64,000 nucleotides of DNA from Rhynchopus sp. YZ270_cl-10 (lineage: Eukaryota > Euglenozoa > Diplonemea > Diplonemida > Diplonemidae): NCBI GenBank assembly GCA_964035575.1, contig OZ037909.1, positions 558,001 through 622,000 of the forward strand. Reading direction: 5' to 3'. Shown one piece after another: positions 30,889 through 42,580 of the stretch (within the stretch, counting starts at the first letter, position 1; each line of letters starts with the position of its first letter). A program made the position numbers and the translations under genes. The notes beneath the pieces are model-generated. The model was not told the origin of the DNA, searched no databases, and saw nothing but the letters and a program-made list of their open reading frames with translations.

Positions 30889-31552
30889 TTTTGCTGTGTC
30901 TTGCCTGAGGAGAGGTGGGAGGTGGGAGGTGAGGGGGTGAGGGGGTGGCTGGGATGGAGCAATACGTAACACGACGACACCAACGCCGGGGTGAAGTGGG
31001 GTGGCATATGTTTTGTGTCTGCAAGGACAACAATGCAATGACACCTTGCGTGTAGGTTCCTTCATTATCCTTCATGGTCCTCAAAGCGACCTGCCAAGAG
31101 TCGGAGAGTCTGCTGCTGAATAGCCAGGAGTGCCGACAGCGCCTGCGTCAACCGTGCGGTGCTCTGTCTCAAGTGCTTCAAAAGAGAGAAGGTTCGCAAT
31201 GAGGCAGGTAGTGGAAAACAAATTCATAACTATTTTTTGAAATACATCAATTTTTTTTTCATCAACATTTTCCTGTGTTTTTTGATACTTCTTTGTCACC
31301 TATTTTCCTCTTTTTTTAATCTAATCTGTGCTGAGAGAAATGTTGGCAGAGTTCACGGCTTCTTCTTTTTCCGTCTCCCTTTTTCCATTAAAACCGACAT
31401 GAGTGGCGGGCCTGTTTCCTTTCACAAAAACTACGCACATTCCTCTCCTTCTTTTTGCACTAAAATCCATTGCTCCTTTTGTCAGATTGACAAAAGCACC
31501 TGTCAAAAAAAAAAAAGACAGGTTTCGTGCACAATATCACCTTTTTAAAAAA

Positions 31553-31642
31553 AAGGGCGGGAATGTTTACAGACAGCACACCTCTTCATGATAGGGTGTG
31601 GCAGAGATGGAGACAAAAGGGCTCTCTGGTCTGACCATTCTT
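31553..31642 (+). repeat. repeat family F copy
   Basis: TTTACAGACAGCACACCTC, TGTGGCAGAGATGGAG, then CTCTCTGGTCTGACC. Confidence 0.7.
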
Positions 31643-31778
31643 TCTTTTTGTCTTTTGGTCTTTTTGTATTATTTTATTGTTACCTTTCTCTCTCTAAATG
31701 AGAACCACCTTTCCTAAGACAGATCCTGCACAGAAGAGCCAGGGGGAACTGGCAGAACCACACCACTTCCCAAATTGT

Positions 31779-31820
31779 TTCATATACTAACTATTCTACT
31801 GAATAGAAGGTATAATAGGG
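31779..31820 (+). repeat. repeat family G copy (hairpin)
   Basis: TTTCATATACTAACTATTC, TACT loop, GAATAGAAGGTATAATA. Copies also at 46466 and 46806. Confidence 0.75.
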
Positions 31821-31910
31821 TGCACTAAATGTACCCAAATTGGAAAGTACCCAGCCGAATTGGCCGTCTTTGGTTAAGCGCATATAAAAGAAAAAGAGGA
31901 AAAAAAAGTA

Positions 31911-32022
31911 GAGTTGAAATACAAAAGCCCTCTCGTGAACAGTGTACCTTGGTGCATGACCGGTTGGGGGTGGACACCCCAACCATGCAGTCCTACATCC
32001 ATTTCGTGGTTTACAATCTGAT
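31911..32022 (+). repeat. repeat family A, full copy
   Basis: From AGTTGAAATACAAAAGCCC to TTTCGTGGTTTACAATCTGA, with one internal shortening around the GACCGG segment. Confidence 0.85.
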
Positions 32023-32416
32023 AAAAAAGGGGACTATGGTGGAGCTGAAGGGGGGGTGATTCGCACTTCTTGCGCACTTCTCCGCACTTTTTGCGCCCCC
32101 ATGCAGCCATACCAGAGTACGTTATTTTCACTCTTTACGTCCTCACAGCATTACCTTTCTTTTTTTGTGAAATTTTGGTCCATACAGAGTCATCCGAGGA
32201 TGTGCTCAATTTCGATACACTTAAAGCGGCGGAAATGCCCCTTTAGTACACAATTTTCGTTTTTGTCTTTTTTTTTTTGCTGTTTTTTTCATTCAGTTTT
32301 CTTTACCCGTTTTGCCTTTCTTCTGTTTCCTTTTGTGGCGAATGGCCACAAATCTCACGAGAGTTGATCACCCGCGAAATCTTCGAAAAAGAGAAAAAAA
32401 AAGGGGGGGGGGGGGT

Positions 32417-32500
32417 TTTATAAGATGAACCTAAGCCTCACTGTGCTTAGTCTGATTAGATTACTTAATGTTTTGAACATTGGTGCTTAGTCACCTTAAA
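32417..32500 (+). repeat. hairpin repeat family B, double copy
   Basis: TTATAAGATGAACCTAAGCC, then TCACTGTGCTTAGTC, and a second right arm TGGTGCTTAGTCACCTTAAA about 40 bases on. Confidence 0.7.
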
Positions 32501-32831
32501 ACGCAAAAAAAAATAAAACACAATAACGTCCCCTCAAATGGGAAGGGTGAGACAGGGAGAAGGGTCGAGACGGTGGGATCGCTGATTGAGAGTGAGGGTG
32601 GGAGTGGGGGGAGGAAGGGAGGGAGGGAGGGGGGAAAAAATAAAGTGAATTTGATACCGTACAGAGACCTCAAGAGGGTGCAGGCTTTGCAAAATACATA
32701 GCGTTGAGGAATAGACCTCACGCTACAGATTTTTCAAAATTGGGGTAAGAGAAAAAAAAAAGTTGGCGAAGATGAACCTAAACCATTTTCTACGTCAGGG
32801 GGGGGGAAAAAGCAAATAAAAAAAAAAGAAA

Positions 32832-32915
32832 AGTTGAAAGTGCAAACGCAGGTACTGGTTCTCCGCGGGGTTATCGAACCCCCAGAGAGCACTTCATTGG
32901 TATGCACACGGCTAC
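32832..32915 (+). repeat. repeat family C long copy
   Basis: AAGTTGAAAGTGCAAACGCA leads into GGGGTTATCGAACCCC and CACTTCATTGGTATGCAC, matching the second half of 17363-17460. Confidence 0.7.
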
Positions 32916-33206
32916 CACGAGGGAGGTTGTAAGCAGCCATCGGGCTCCAAGAAATAAACAAAAAAATGGTAAGAGAGAAGTTGAAGGTGCAAAGGTAAAT
33001 AACCTCCCCCCCTTTTCATGAGACGCTCTTCTCCCTTCCCTCCCCCAAAAAATAAATAAATTTGATAACGTCCAGACACCTCAAGGCGGATGCAAGCTGC
33101 AAAAAAAGCCGGAAGTAACACCTCAACCGGTTACCTGCCGTGAAAGCGTGAAAAAAAAACCAAATAATTTTTCTGGTCAAAATAAAAAAAAAAGGGGGGG
33201 GGTAGT

Positions 33207-33287
33207 TATTGATGCAGGCACCTCCGACTGACCCACTGTGCGATGCCAGCCACCCGGATGAAAGCAAAATATATAAAAAAATTCCTA
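33207..33287 (+). repeat. repeat family D copy
   Basis: TTGATGCAGGCACCTCCGAC, TGACCCACTGTGCGATGCCA, then CCCGGATGAAAGC. Confidence 0.8.
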
Positions 33288-33445
33288 TAATTTCTACCGA
33301 AAAGAAGCTCCTTTCTTTTCAAAAAACACACACACAAATAAAACAAAAATGAGATTTTTTTCTACACACAAAGAAATGGGGAGTGGGAGGGAATAAACTA
33401 TTTTATTGGGAATATCGCTTTTTTTGTTGTTTTTGTTTTTTTTTT

Positions 33446-33545
33446 TTTTGCTCTATCGACGATCACCTAAAGCACCCCACCTTGGTTTGGGTGCGTATCT
33501 AGGGACTGACTCAATTATTAACCGAAGCCTTTTGTACTATACGGA
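33446..33545 (+). repeat. repeat family E copy (diverged)
   Basis: Starts CTCTATCGACGATCACC, holds a CACCCCACCTTGG.TTTGGGTGCG hairpin, and ends CCGAAGCCTTTTGTACTATA. Confidence 0.55.
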
Positions 33546-33549
33546 TTTT

Positions 33550-33620
33550 TTGATAAATTGTTGGAGTAGTGTAGTTGCCTCGGTTGTGTTGCCACAGTTG
33601 TGCAATCTCCACTGTTGTTT
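33550..33620 (+). repeat. repeat family H copy
   Basis: AATTGTTGGAGTAGTGTAG, then TTGCCTCGGTTGTGTTGCCA and CAGTTGTGCAATCTCC. It follows the family E copy directly. Confidence 0.8.
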
Positions 33621-33640
33621 TTTTCCCCCCTCCCTTTTGT

Positions 33641-36600
33641 TCACGCTTCTTCCACCTTAGCGACGTCTTCCGCCTTTGGGGTGGGTTTGACTACTGGAGG
33701 GGCCTCTTCTTTTTCTACTTGATCCACTTGCATTGCCTCTGCAGGAGCAACACCGTTCGTGACCACTGCCGGTTCATTCGCCGCTTCTTTCACCGCTTCG
33801 CACTCGGGTGCATCTACCTTCATTGCGTCAGATGCATCTTGCACCACGGTGTTAGCGTCCACCTTCATTGCCTCAGGAGCAACACCGTTCATGACCACTG
33901 CCGGTTCATTCGCCTCCACCTCGCGCTCGGGTGCATCCACCTTCATTGCGTCCGCTGGGGTATCAGGTACGGTGTTAGCCGTATCGTTGACCGCCTGAAC
34001 AGCCATCGCAGTCTCAATCACCTCCGTTGCATCAGAATCCGCAGTGTTCAGCGTCTGCACAACCGGCGTGCCGTCCTCCTCCTTCTGCGAGATGCGTCCC
34101 TGCTCATCACCACCATGCTTCACCGTAGGTGTTGCCACCTCCACTGCCGATGTGGTTGGCGGAGTGGCCGGGGTTGCGTCTGCAGGCTTCTTGAAGAAGG
34201 TGGTAAGACGGGTCTGGCTCTCGGTCTTGGCCTTGGTCTTGCCCTCTTTGTTTTCCTTGGACGCAGAAGGCTTAGATTCAGCGGCTTTCCCCTCAGGCTC
34301 GCTGTCAAGATCGATCGGGTCTTCGATGTCCACCTTACGTTTCTTTGCCGCAGGTTTTGTGGTCGCCTTCTTCGCAGCTGGTTTGGCCGCCTTTTTGGCC
34401 GCAGTTTTAACGGATGGTTTCGCCGCAGTTTTCACGCTTTTCTTAGTCGCCACTTTGGTAGATTTCTTCTCTGGCTCCTCTTTGTCCTCTTCGTCATCTT
34501 CATCATCATCGTCACGAATTTTTCTCTTTTTAGACTCTTTTGGTGCAGGTTTTTCTTTGGGTGCAGTTGGAGCCGGTGCGAAGTTTAGATTCATCGTGAT
34601 CATTTTGACTGTCCCGTCTAGAATCTTGAGCAGAGCGGGGATCAATACTGTGATGTACGGTTTCTTCAGAATCTGCGGTTTATCCCAGAGGTCTTTGTCC
34701 TGCCACACTGCATCGTGGTCCAGCTGGCTCTTCAGAACGCAGGAGAGGAAGGCGTACTCCTGTTTCGCCTTCCACCCCTTCGGTCTTACCTTCCCTTTGA
34801 GCTCAGCGGCGAGCGTTTTGTTCAGCTGTCTGAAAGAAGGGAGCGTATGTGGGGAGGGCTCGTTTTCGTTCTCTTTCAATGCTTTTTCGATGAAGCCCCC
34901 AAGGAGAAGGTGGAGTTTCAATGAGGTTTCGAGGTTCTTTGCAAAGGAGTCTGTGTGGTCGGTCTTTGGCTTTTTTGATTTGCCGCATTTGAGAGCTTCG
35001 GCGACGATGGCGGATTTCGCAAGATTTGCTGCCTTCTTCTTTTCTGCTGGCGTCCCCACCTTAAAGGCGTCCAACAACGCCTCGCAGAGGGGCTTAGCAT
35101 TGTCACTGAGATTGTCTGCACTCAGTTTGTCCCCCTCTTTGAAAGCCTTTTGGAGGAATCCATCCCAGTCCAATTGTGCATTGTCGGCGGAGTATGGTTC
35201 GTCTGCTTTAATTTTGCATACGGTAGGACATTCGGACACCTTCTTGAGCACTGCAAAGAAGGTCTCACCTTGGGTGGTCTCCGTTTTCTTCTTTTTCGCG
35301 TCTTCTGCAGTTTTAGTTTTGTCTGCGCTTGATGGTTTTGTTTTCTTTCCGGAGGCCTTTCCGGAAGGTTCGGTCGAAGCGCTGGTAGGAGGGGTGACAT
35401 GGTATATAACCTTCTTCGAAATCCCGCTTTCCTCCAGTCTCTTTAATGCAAGGCGGTGCAATGCGACCAACGTTGTTCTCGTCATTTTGCTCCCCTTTTT
35501 GACTTCGCATCCAACGAAACAGTACTTCGAGAGCACAGCGGAGATATGCTCTGGAATCACTGCCTTCCCCTTCACCATATTTTCCTCAGTAAACACCGTG
35601 CACGCTGCCTTCTTGATGTACGACAGCTCTGACCCAACAAAATCGGTTTTGAGAAGGAGAAGCCCCTCCTCTGTCGGGGTAGGGTCGAGAAGGAGGAGGG
35701 TGTTGCTGAGTGTCAGGGTTGCGAAGAGAAGGGACTCTGCGACGGGAGACTGCAGGAGGTTTACCCCGATGGGGGTGAGGTAGCGCTCTTTGAGCTTGCG
35801 GAAGTAGCAGGAGGCGGGGAGGTGCTTGCGGGCAGACGCTGCTGCCTCCTTGGAGAGATGCTCGATGTTTGTGATCGTGATGTGTTTGCAGTACGATGCA
35901 TTTTCCACTGCCCCTGACAGAATCGGCAAGAAAACCGCCTCCTTCAATGCTTCCAACACCCCAGCACTCTCTTCACAAAGTTTCTTCGGTGCTTTCGCCT
36001 TTGAATCGTTCTCCAAAGGAATCGCCACCACACGGTATTCCCCATGCCCTCCAGGCAAGACCATAGCCACGGTGTCCCCAAAGCCCTCTTCCGCCAGCTT
36101 CTTCGTGGACACAACAGCACTCCGGAACACCCGCGCGCCCTTCTTCAACGTTCCCGCCACCTTAAACACAATGATCAGCACCTTCTGCAAGGTAGGGGTT
36201 GTCACCGTCATCTGTACCAGCTTTCCTGGGGTAAATTCGGTGGCGTGCTTTTCATAGTGAAGTTCGTAGCTGTTGGTGAAGTGGGAGTCCTTGATGTGGA
36301 TGGTGGGTGGTGCAGAGGTGAGAGCCTCCTTGTCGAAGTGAGCGTCGTTCTGGCGGAGGTGGAGCAGCATTTCTGCGGTGCGGTACTCACGGATGTAGTG
36401 CCGGGCTGTGTCCTGGAGGATGCCGGCGTACTTCCGGCGCACCTTTTTCATGCAGAATTGGCCGCGGTGGTCGGCAGCAGTGTTTGGGATTGTAGTCTGT
36501 TCTGGACGTTTCAGCAGCTCCGCCTCCTCGTCGACGTTCTCGTCCTCGTCTGCTTCGGAAGCATGTCCATCCCATTCGAGGCACTCAAACTCAGACTCAG

Positions 36601-39600
36601 AGGTGCCAGCGTCAGAGGATTCGGTCGTCTCGTCATCAGAGTAGTTGGCCTTGCGTTTGCGTTTCTTCCCCACAACAGCCTTGCGCTCAATGGAGTAGAT
36701 GTTGCTTTCGTGGATGTATTCAACCATCTGTTCGATCTGAGCCGCCAGCACCCCTTCTCGCTGCTGTGGTGTGAGCAGGTCGATGTCAGGCACCATGCCC
36801 TGCGCCTTCAGCACCTCCACCATCTTCCCAAAGTGTCCGTACCCGAACTTCCGCACAACGTCGGAGAGGCCAACAAGGTAGCGTCCGTTCCACTGAGTGA
36901 GCATCATGTGGCGGTTCACCTTGTTGGCTGTGACGAGAGACTTCCGGGCCAATGCCAGGTACCTAGGGTGATGTGCTCCGAACACAGCGGTTTTGACGAT
37001 AGCTGCAGGCACGCCGTCATCGGACTCATCGGCGAAGTTGGAGTAGCCGCCTCGTGGCCGCACTGTGCGGACACGCTTGCGTGGTTCAACAGCCTTGTTG
37101 AGGAGGGCCTTGATCACCTCTGTGTGCGCACTGAACATGGGCAGGTCGCGCACCTGTGTGATGAGAGCCTCGAGCTGCTGCTGGAGCTGCACCTTGTCCT
37201 GGAGGAACACTGCGCCTGTTCCAAGGGCAGCCACCTCTTCGTCAGTGACCTGGACAAGGTCGCTGATGAAGGTGGCAAGCTCCTCTGGTGTTTCGCCCAA
37301 GGTGCCGCCGTTGAGACGCCGTGCAAGCGACAAAGAGCAGAGCTTCTCGGGGAGAACCTTCGACCAGAAGTCGGGGTCGTTCTCGATCTGGTCCTTGCCG
37401 TCGATGTTGAAGGTGACCTTGCTGAAGCCTGCCAGCCCACGCACAGCCTGCACCTCCTCCTCCTCACCTTCTGCTTCCTTCTGGGACTCGCCGCCGTGAA
37501 TGATCTTCTTCGACTTCTTCAGGATGGCATCGATGTCAAGCTCCGCCTCGTTGTCGTCGTTGTTTTTGTACAGGTCGTATGCACCGTGCTTCAAGACACG
37601 TTCAATCTCGTCAGTGGTGAGTCCCATGGCATCAGTGGCCTTAGAGCTGTTACCCTTGGTCTTCTGCGCTGCCGCAAGGATGACGTGGTCAAGACCAAGC
37701 TTCTGCGACGCGACGTCGAACATCTTCTCCTCATATGTGTTCTCGGTGAGGATGCGGTACACCTCGACCTCACGTTTCTGTCCAATCCTGTGGCAGCGTG
37801 CCTGCGCCTGCAGGTCGTTCTGCGGGTTCCAGTCGCTGTCGTAGATGATGACCTTGTTGGCGGCAGTGAGGTTGATGCCGCACCCGCCTGCCTTCGTGGA
37901 GATGAGGAAGATGAAGGCGTCCTTGTTGTCGGGGTCCTGGAAGCGGTCCACGGCCTTTTGGCGCTCAAAGGCGTGGGTGTTCCCGGTGAGTTGCTCGAAG
38001 GGGTGGCCACGCCAGGAAAGGTACTCTGTGATCAGGTTCAGCACCATCACGAACTGCGAGAAGATGAGAACGCGCTCACCCCCCTTCCTGAAACGTTCGA
38101 GGAGCTGGTCGAGGAAGAGCAGCTTTGAGGAGTGCGAGAGCATTGTCTTCATCACAACGTCGTACGGCGGGTTCCCGTTCTCGTAGCCGAGCGACTCCAT
38201 CGCACGGTCCTCCTGGTCATCGATCAGCCACGGGTGGTTGCACACCTTACGCAACTCCATGCAGGTGTTTTGCGAGGAACGCTTGAACGCGGCAGAGTTC
38301 TTTTTGGAGGAGAGCAGATCGCGCTTGCCCTCAAGGACGAGCTTGTAGACCTCCTTCTGTGCCTTGGCGAGGGGCACCTTCACGAGGATCTCGACCTTGG
38401 GTGGAATCGACTTCTCGACGTGCCCCTTTTCACGTCTCAGCAGACGTGATCCAAGAAGCGTGAAGAGGTCTGCAAGACGCTCCTCGGTCATGGGGAAGTA
38501 GCGTGCAAGGAAGAGCTCCTCTGTACGCTCCACGGAGGTCTTGTCGAGATGCTTCAGTAATGCGTACAGCTCCCCAAGGCGGTTCTGCACGGGTGTGCCG
38601 GTCAGCACACAGCGGAACTCTGTCTTGAAGTTGTTGAGCGATTTGAACAGCGACGCATTCTCGTTCTTCAGACGGTGCCCCTCATCAATCACAACGGCAG
38701 CCCAGTGCAGCCCCGAAAAGCGCTTCTCATCGCGCACAAGCCATTCGTAGGTGGTCAGGATCACGTTGAACTTCATGCTGCTTCTGTTCTTCGGCATGGC
38801 CCCGGTTGTTGCGGGGCGTTTGTAGAAGAATTCGTTCATGTAGATGCGGTCGCGGGCTTCTTTGCTGCCTGAGGGGAGGAGGGAGGAGGGGGTGATGTGT
38901 GGATAGATGGGACATTCTCAATTATGCCAATATCATTGGACGGAAAAGTTAGCATAGTATTAAGTCAACCAAAGGGTAAAATACCTAAATACGAAATCAC
39001 GTTCATGTCTGTCCACAGCGCCGCTTCTCTATGCCAATGCCCCAACGTCGCAAGCGGTGCACACACCAGGAAGGGCCCGCGAATGCCTTGGAGACGTCTG
39101 AGCGACTCAAAGAAGATGAGGACCTGGACGGTCTTGCCGAGCCCCATCTCGTCACCGAGGATGCAGTTCTTCTTGACGATCCAGTTGTGGGTCAGCCACG
39201 AGACACCTTTCTCTTGGTAGTCGCGCAGCTTGCAGCCGTTCATGAAGGTGGACCCTCTGATGGAGGCGGTGATGTTGTCGAGGAGCTCAGGGGTCATCTT
39301 CTGACGGGCGTAGTTATTGGGTGCTGCGCTGGACACCTGCCTCTCGTTAAAGCGCGCAATGAGCACATCCAACCCTAAGGTGCTCTTGATGAAGTCCGCA
39401 CGCTCCCAGGTAGCATCCCCATACGACGTACCCTCCCACTTCACAAGAAAATGCCACTCACCTGAGTCATCCTGCCCTTTGGCAACGATACGTTCCGCAT
39501 CCAACAGAGAACGGTCGAAGTACTCTCCTGTCCGTTCACGTTCCTCAGCTTCCAGCTCTTCTTCTGTCTTGGCAAGCTTCTTAGCATCCTTTTTGCCATG

Positions 39601-40176
39601 GGTTTCAGGAACAAATTTGGTAATGTAATTGTCAAGCTTCGCCGCGCTGAACCGAATGCGGATGACCCCCGGATCCACCCATTCCACATGGTGGTAGCTC
39701 CGCGCAAGGAATTTGCAGAGATATTCGTTTTCGTTTGGGTCGTCCTTCATGGGACGGTGCGCGAGGATGGTCTCAATCTTTTTGTTTTTGTTGAACTGCT
39801 TTACGGTAAGGGGCCGGTCGTGGTACGGCGGGGGGGTGTAGTCTCCGGTGGTGAAGTCGCTGCTGCTCTCCTCCGTTTCCTCCTCCTCGTCTTCTTCGTC
39901 GTCGTCCTCCTCGCTCTCTTCCTCAGAGTCGGTCTGTGTCAGGGGTGCCATCTCCTTGCGTTTTTGTGGAGCCTCTTTAATCGCGCCACCGTCGTTACCA
40001 CGTCTCCGCTTCCGCAGGGCCAGCAGATCGTCGTCACTGCTTGATTCATCCTCAGCGTCGCTAGATGAAACATCCTTTTTGTTTCCATTCCCATTCCCAT
40101 TCCCATTCCCATTCAAAGCAAAAGTCGGAGCAAAAAGCCCCTCATCGGTATCGCTTTCAAGGTCGATCATATCCAT
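33641..40176 (-). CDS. CHD-type chromodomain SNF2 helicase, 2139 residues, two exons
   Basis: Exon 1 is 40176-38985 and exon 2 is 38868-33641, joined by a 116-nt intron (GTATTT...CAG) that splits a Gly codon (SYLG|SKEARDRIY). The start is the ATG of MDMIDLESDTDEG; a frame 15 codons longer begins with GTG. The order is: an acidic, low-complexity N-terminus with an NGNGNGNGN run from an ATTCCC hexamer array; tandem chromodomains (about 120-300: EYLCKFLARSYHHVEWVDP; WHFLVKWEGTSYGDATWE); then the ATPase with DEMGLGKT (about 340), DEGHRLKN (about 458) and helicase C (FQDPDNKDAFIFLISTKAGG; QAQARCHRIGQ). A CHD1-like DNA-binding region (YLALARKSLVTANKVNRHM) follows. The role is ATP-dependent nucleosome remodelling, with chromodomains reading histone methyl-lysine. 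About 1,000 C-terminal residues are unusual for CHD1, with lysine-rich AAKKAAKPAAKK and duplicated NEPAVVxNGVAP-EAMKVD repeats. Confidence 0.93.
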
Positions 40177-40481
40177 TGCGGAAAAACGGTTCAAAAGCTT
40201 GTTGTGTCTTATCCCGAGCACCGTGTGTATTGTCCGGGTTTACCTCGAATTGGGAGGGGGGGTTGTGTGATGGACACAACAAGAGGTATGTTTTTTGTAC
40301 CCTTAAAAAAAGGTGAGGGAAGGAGAGAAGGAGAGAAAAAAGGATGTAACAGAGGAGATGGTAGTAATGTGAAAGATGTAAGAGACCCGCCCCCTTTTTT
40401 TTTGCATTTATTGCGCGGAAATAGGGGGGAAATGAGTGGAAGTCATTTAAAAATGTACAGGGGTGCAAAAATATAAGTAGA

Positions 40482-40516
40482 GTTGAAATACAAAGCCCTC
40501 TCGTGGCAGTGCACCT
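40482..40516 (+). repeat. repeat family A, 5' partial copy
   Basis: GAGTTGAAATACAAAGCCC then TCTCGTGGCAGTGCACC; similarity stops there. Confidence 0.6.
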
Positions 40517-40894
40517 ATTTTAATTCCACTTTTGTTATTTGATTCCATTGTTTTGTTAAAATTGTTGGAATCAGAGGGGGAAGGGGGGGAGGACCTGATT
40601 GTACAGCGATGTGCATTGTGCAAACTTTCACCTTTTTTTTGTTTTGTAATGTACATGGGTATCTCTTCTTCTCAACCACCGAATATGAGTAAAACATTAG
40701 CCCATCACTCTATGGGAACACCAACAAAAAAATTAAATTGGCCAGACTCCCAATATTTTGGTCCAACCCAGGGTGGGGTTGTTTTTTTCTGAGGAAAAAA
40801 TCGGGGGATGTTTTTTTGTGTAAATTGGTGTGGGGGGCGTGACCATTTTGTTCCTTTTTCTGACAACTAATTTCTGCATCACGGGATATGCGAA

Positions 40895-41038
40895 CTATTC
40901 CCCTTCATTGCCAGGTGTCTCTGCGGACAGCTTCTTCATCATCGCAAGCCTCTCCGCCTTCTGTCTGGCAGCAGGGCTTCGGGGGCTTGCTGGCGGCTGC
41001 GAACTGTCCCCAGCACCAGAAGGGGCAAGCGCCTCCAT
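40895..41038 (-). CDS. possible 47-residue polar protein
   Basis: Starts MEALAPSGAGDSSQ and ends TPGNEGE. It is GC-rich relative to its surroundings, with a basic helical part (ARQKAERLAMMKKL). The direction agrees with the gene array. I do not recognise it; it could be a short gene, an exon of a spliced gene, or chance. Confidence 0.3.
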   Translation of the reverse strand: MEALAPSGAGDSSQPPASPRSPAARQKAERLAMMKKLSAETPGNEGE

Positions 41039-41253
41039 GGGATTGTGTTGTGTCCTTTTTTCTCTACTGTTCTGATTGGTTGGAAAGTGTAGAGGGGGAA
41101 AAAGGGTAGTTGAAACCCTTAGTCTGAGCTCGGTCGTGCTCATACAAAGGGTGGGGGGTGGGGAGGAAATGGTATAGCGGAGCTCAGCCTCGGGTGTCTG
41201 CACTAATACAGGCACCTCCGACGAAATAATGCTCTGGTCAAAACAAAAAAAAA

Positions 41254-41402
41254 TGGTGTGGCTGACTACTCAAAATAGCAGAAAGTAGCACAAAATAGTA
41301 CCTCCTTCAGCCGCACCAAAAAATCCAGATGCCCAGAATAGCAGAAAATAGCAGAAAGTAGCACAAAATAGCAGAAAATAGCACCCCCTTTCAGCCACAC
41401 CA
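41254..41402. mobile_element. tandem pair of TIR elements with AAAATAGCAG units
   Basis: The first unit has TGGTGTGGCTGA (41254) and TCAGCCGCACCA (to 41318). A second right end, TCAGCCACACCA, ends at 41402 after another block of ATAGCAGAAA/GTAGCACAAA units. It belongs with the element at 25189. Confidence 0.7.
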
Positions 41403-41407
41403 AAAAA

Positions 41408-41478
41408 GGTGGTTATTGCTGCAGACATCTCCGACTGACCCACTGTACGATGACAGCCATTCAAACGAAAGCACAAAA
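41408..41478 (+). repeat. repeat family D copy
   Basis: TATTGCTGCAGACATCTCCG, ACTGACCCACTGTACGATGA, then AAACGAAAGCAC. Confidence 0.75.
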
Positions 41479-42296
41479 TACTATATGGCCAAAACAGAAG
41501 GCATACAAAGAAAAAGAATGAGGGGTGAGGGAGGAAACCTTTTTTTTTCTGTTTTTTGTGTATTTTTTTTTGTGTATTTTTTTTTAGTTTTGTTTTTTTT
41601 CTGTTTTTTTTTGTTTTTTTTTTCTGTTTTTTTTTGTTTTTTGTTTTTTTTTTTTTGTTTTTTTTTTTGAATCGGGGGGAGACAACTAACTAATGTAGTA
41701 ACTTTTGCCCTTTTTTGGAGCATAAGATAATAATAAAAAGCTACATAGCGTGTGTTGAATAAACCACCATTTTTTTTTCTCGGTCTTCTAAAAAGAAAGA
41801 ATTAGAGTGGGGTAAAATAGTGGGGAATCCTGGCAACACCGTTCTTGGAAAAGGCGGTACACTGAACCAGGGGAAAAAGAATAAAAATAAAATAAAAGAC
41901 AAGACCAACATTCCACCCTTTTTTTTTTGTATGTTTTTTTTTTTTTTTGTGGGGCTCTTGGTTCTTTATGTTCTTTCTTTCTTTCGGCATTCTAACCATT
42001 TACCGATTTTTTTTTTTAAACTTTGGTATTCACTCTCATTCCTTTACTGCCGAAGATACGGCTGTTCGTTTTTGTTCTATCATCTTAGAGAATACCCGGG
42101 GGGGTTTTTTTTGCTCGCATTTTTGCTTTGCATGGAGAAGGGGGTCTAGGGTGGTTTGAAGGGGGGGGTAGTGAAACTTCCTTACACCGTCTACAAGATG
42201 CAGAAGCAACTGTAGCAGAGACTTTGGAAGATGAGGGGGGGGAGGAGGAAGAGAACAAAACAAACAAAAAAAATTGTGGGGGGGAAAAAAAAGAAA
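41479..42296. other. gene-free, extremely T-rich tract
   Basis: 41540-41670 is almost pure T with scattered G, and 41920-42030 is similar. No gene is seen. Confidence 0.5.
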
Positions 42297-42338
42297 AGTT
42301 TATAAGATGATCCTAAGCCTCTCGTGCTTAGTCACCTA
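42297..42338 (+). repeat. hairpin repeat family B copy
   Basis: GTTTATAAGATGATCCTAAG, then CCTCTCGTGCTTAGTCACCT. This is the cleanest copy of the CTAAGC/GCTTAG stem form. Confidence 0.8.
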
Positions 42339-42352
42339 AAAAAGAAACTTGA

Positions 42353-42393
42353 CTTGAAATACAACAGCCCTCTCGTGACAGTGTACCAAGAAA
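42353..42393 (+). repeat. repeat family A, 5' partial copy
   Basis: TTGAAATACAACAGCCC then TCTCGTGACAGTGTACC. It lies 15 bases after a family B copy. Confidence 0.6.
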
Positions 42394-42396
42394 AAT

Positions 42397-42458
42397 TTTT
42401 ATAGATAAACCCTAAGCTTCTCGTTGCAGTCATTTCGGTGCTTTGGTTATCTTAAAAA
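42397..42458 (+). repeat. hairpin repeat family B copy (diverged)
   Basis: TTATAGATAAACCCTAAGC, TTCTCGTTGCAGTC, ending GGTTATCTTAAAA. It forms a run of three repeat units with the two entries before it. Confidence 0.5.
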
Positions 42459-42500
42459 TATGAGGAAAAGAGGGGGATTGTTCAGGAAGAAACACTAAAA

Positions 42501-42580
42501 ATGGTAGTTGTTTGATGCAGGTACGGTACACCTCCGACTGACCCACATACGATGCCATCCATCCGGATGAAATCATTAAA
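42501..42580 (+). repeat. repeat family D copy
   Basis: TTTGATGCAGGTACGGTACA, CCTCCGACTGACCCACATAC, then ATCCGGATGAAATC. Confidence 0.75.

Larger units (their letters stand above)
30889..33640. other. repeat-dense intergenic region upstream of NDUFS1-like gene
   Basis: 2.7 kb without a supported gene. It holds one or more copies of families A, B, C, D, E, F, G and H, the densest cluster in the window, with G-run and T-run homopolymers between them. Confidence 0.6.

Noticed and set aside
32860-32900. T-arm-like hairpin GGGGTTATCGAACCCC in a family C repeat
   Set aside because: The loop length and the missing rest of a cloverleaf argue against a tRNA; a tRNA-derived SINE head remains only a remote idea.
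34044-35783. 579-codon plus-strand open frame
   Set aside because: It is antisense to the Lys/Ala-rich C-terminus of the CHD protein and rich in Ser/Phe only because of codon composition.
36044-38128. 694-codon plus-strand open frame opposite the CHD gene
   Set aside because: It is a mirror of the helicase coding frame; the minus strand carries the recognisable ATPase motifs.
41481-41723. Lys/Asn-rich or Phe-rich open frames in T tracts
   Set aside because: They are pure homopolymer translation with no coding bias.
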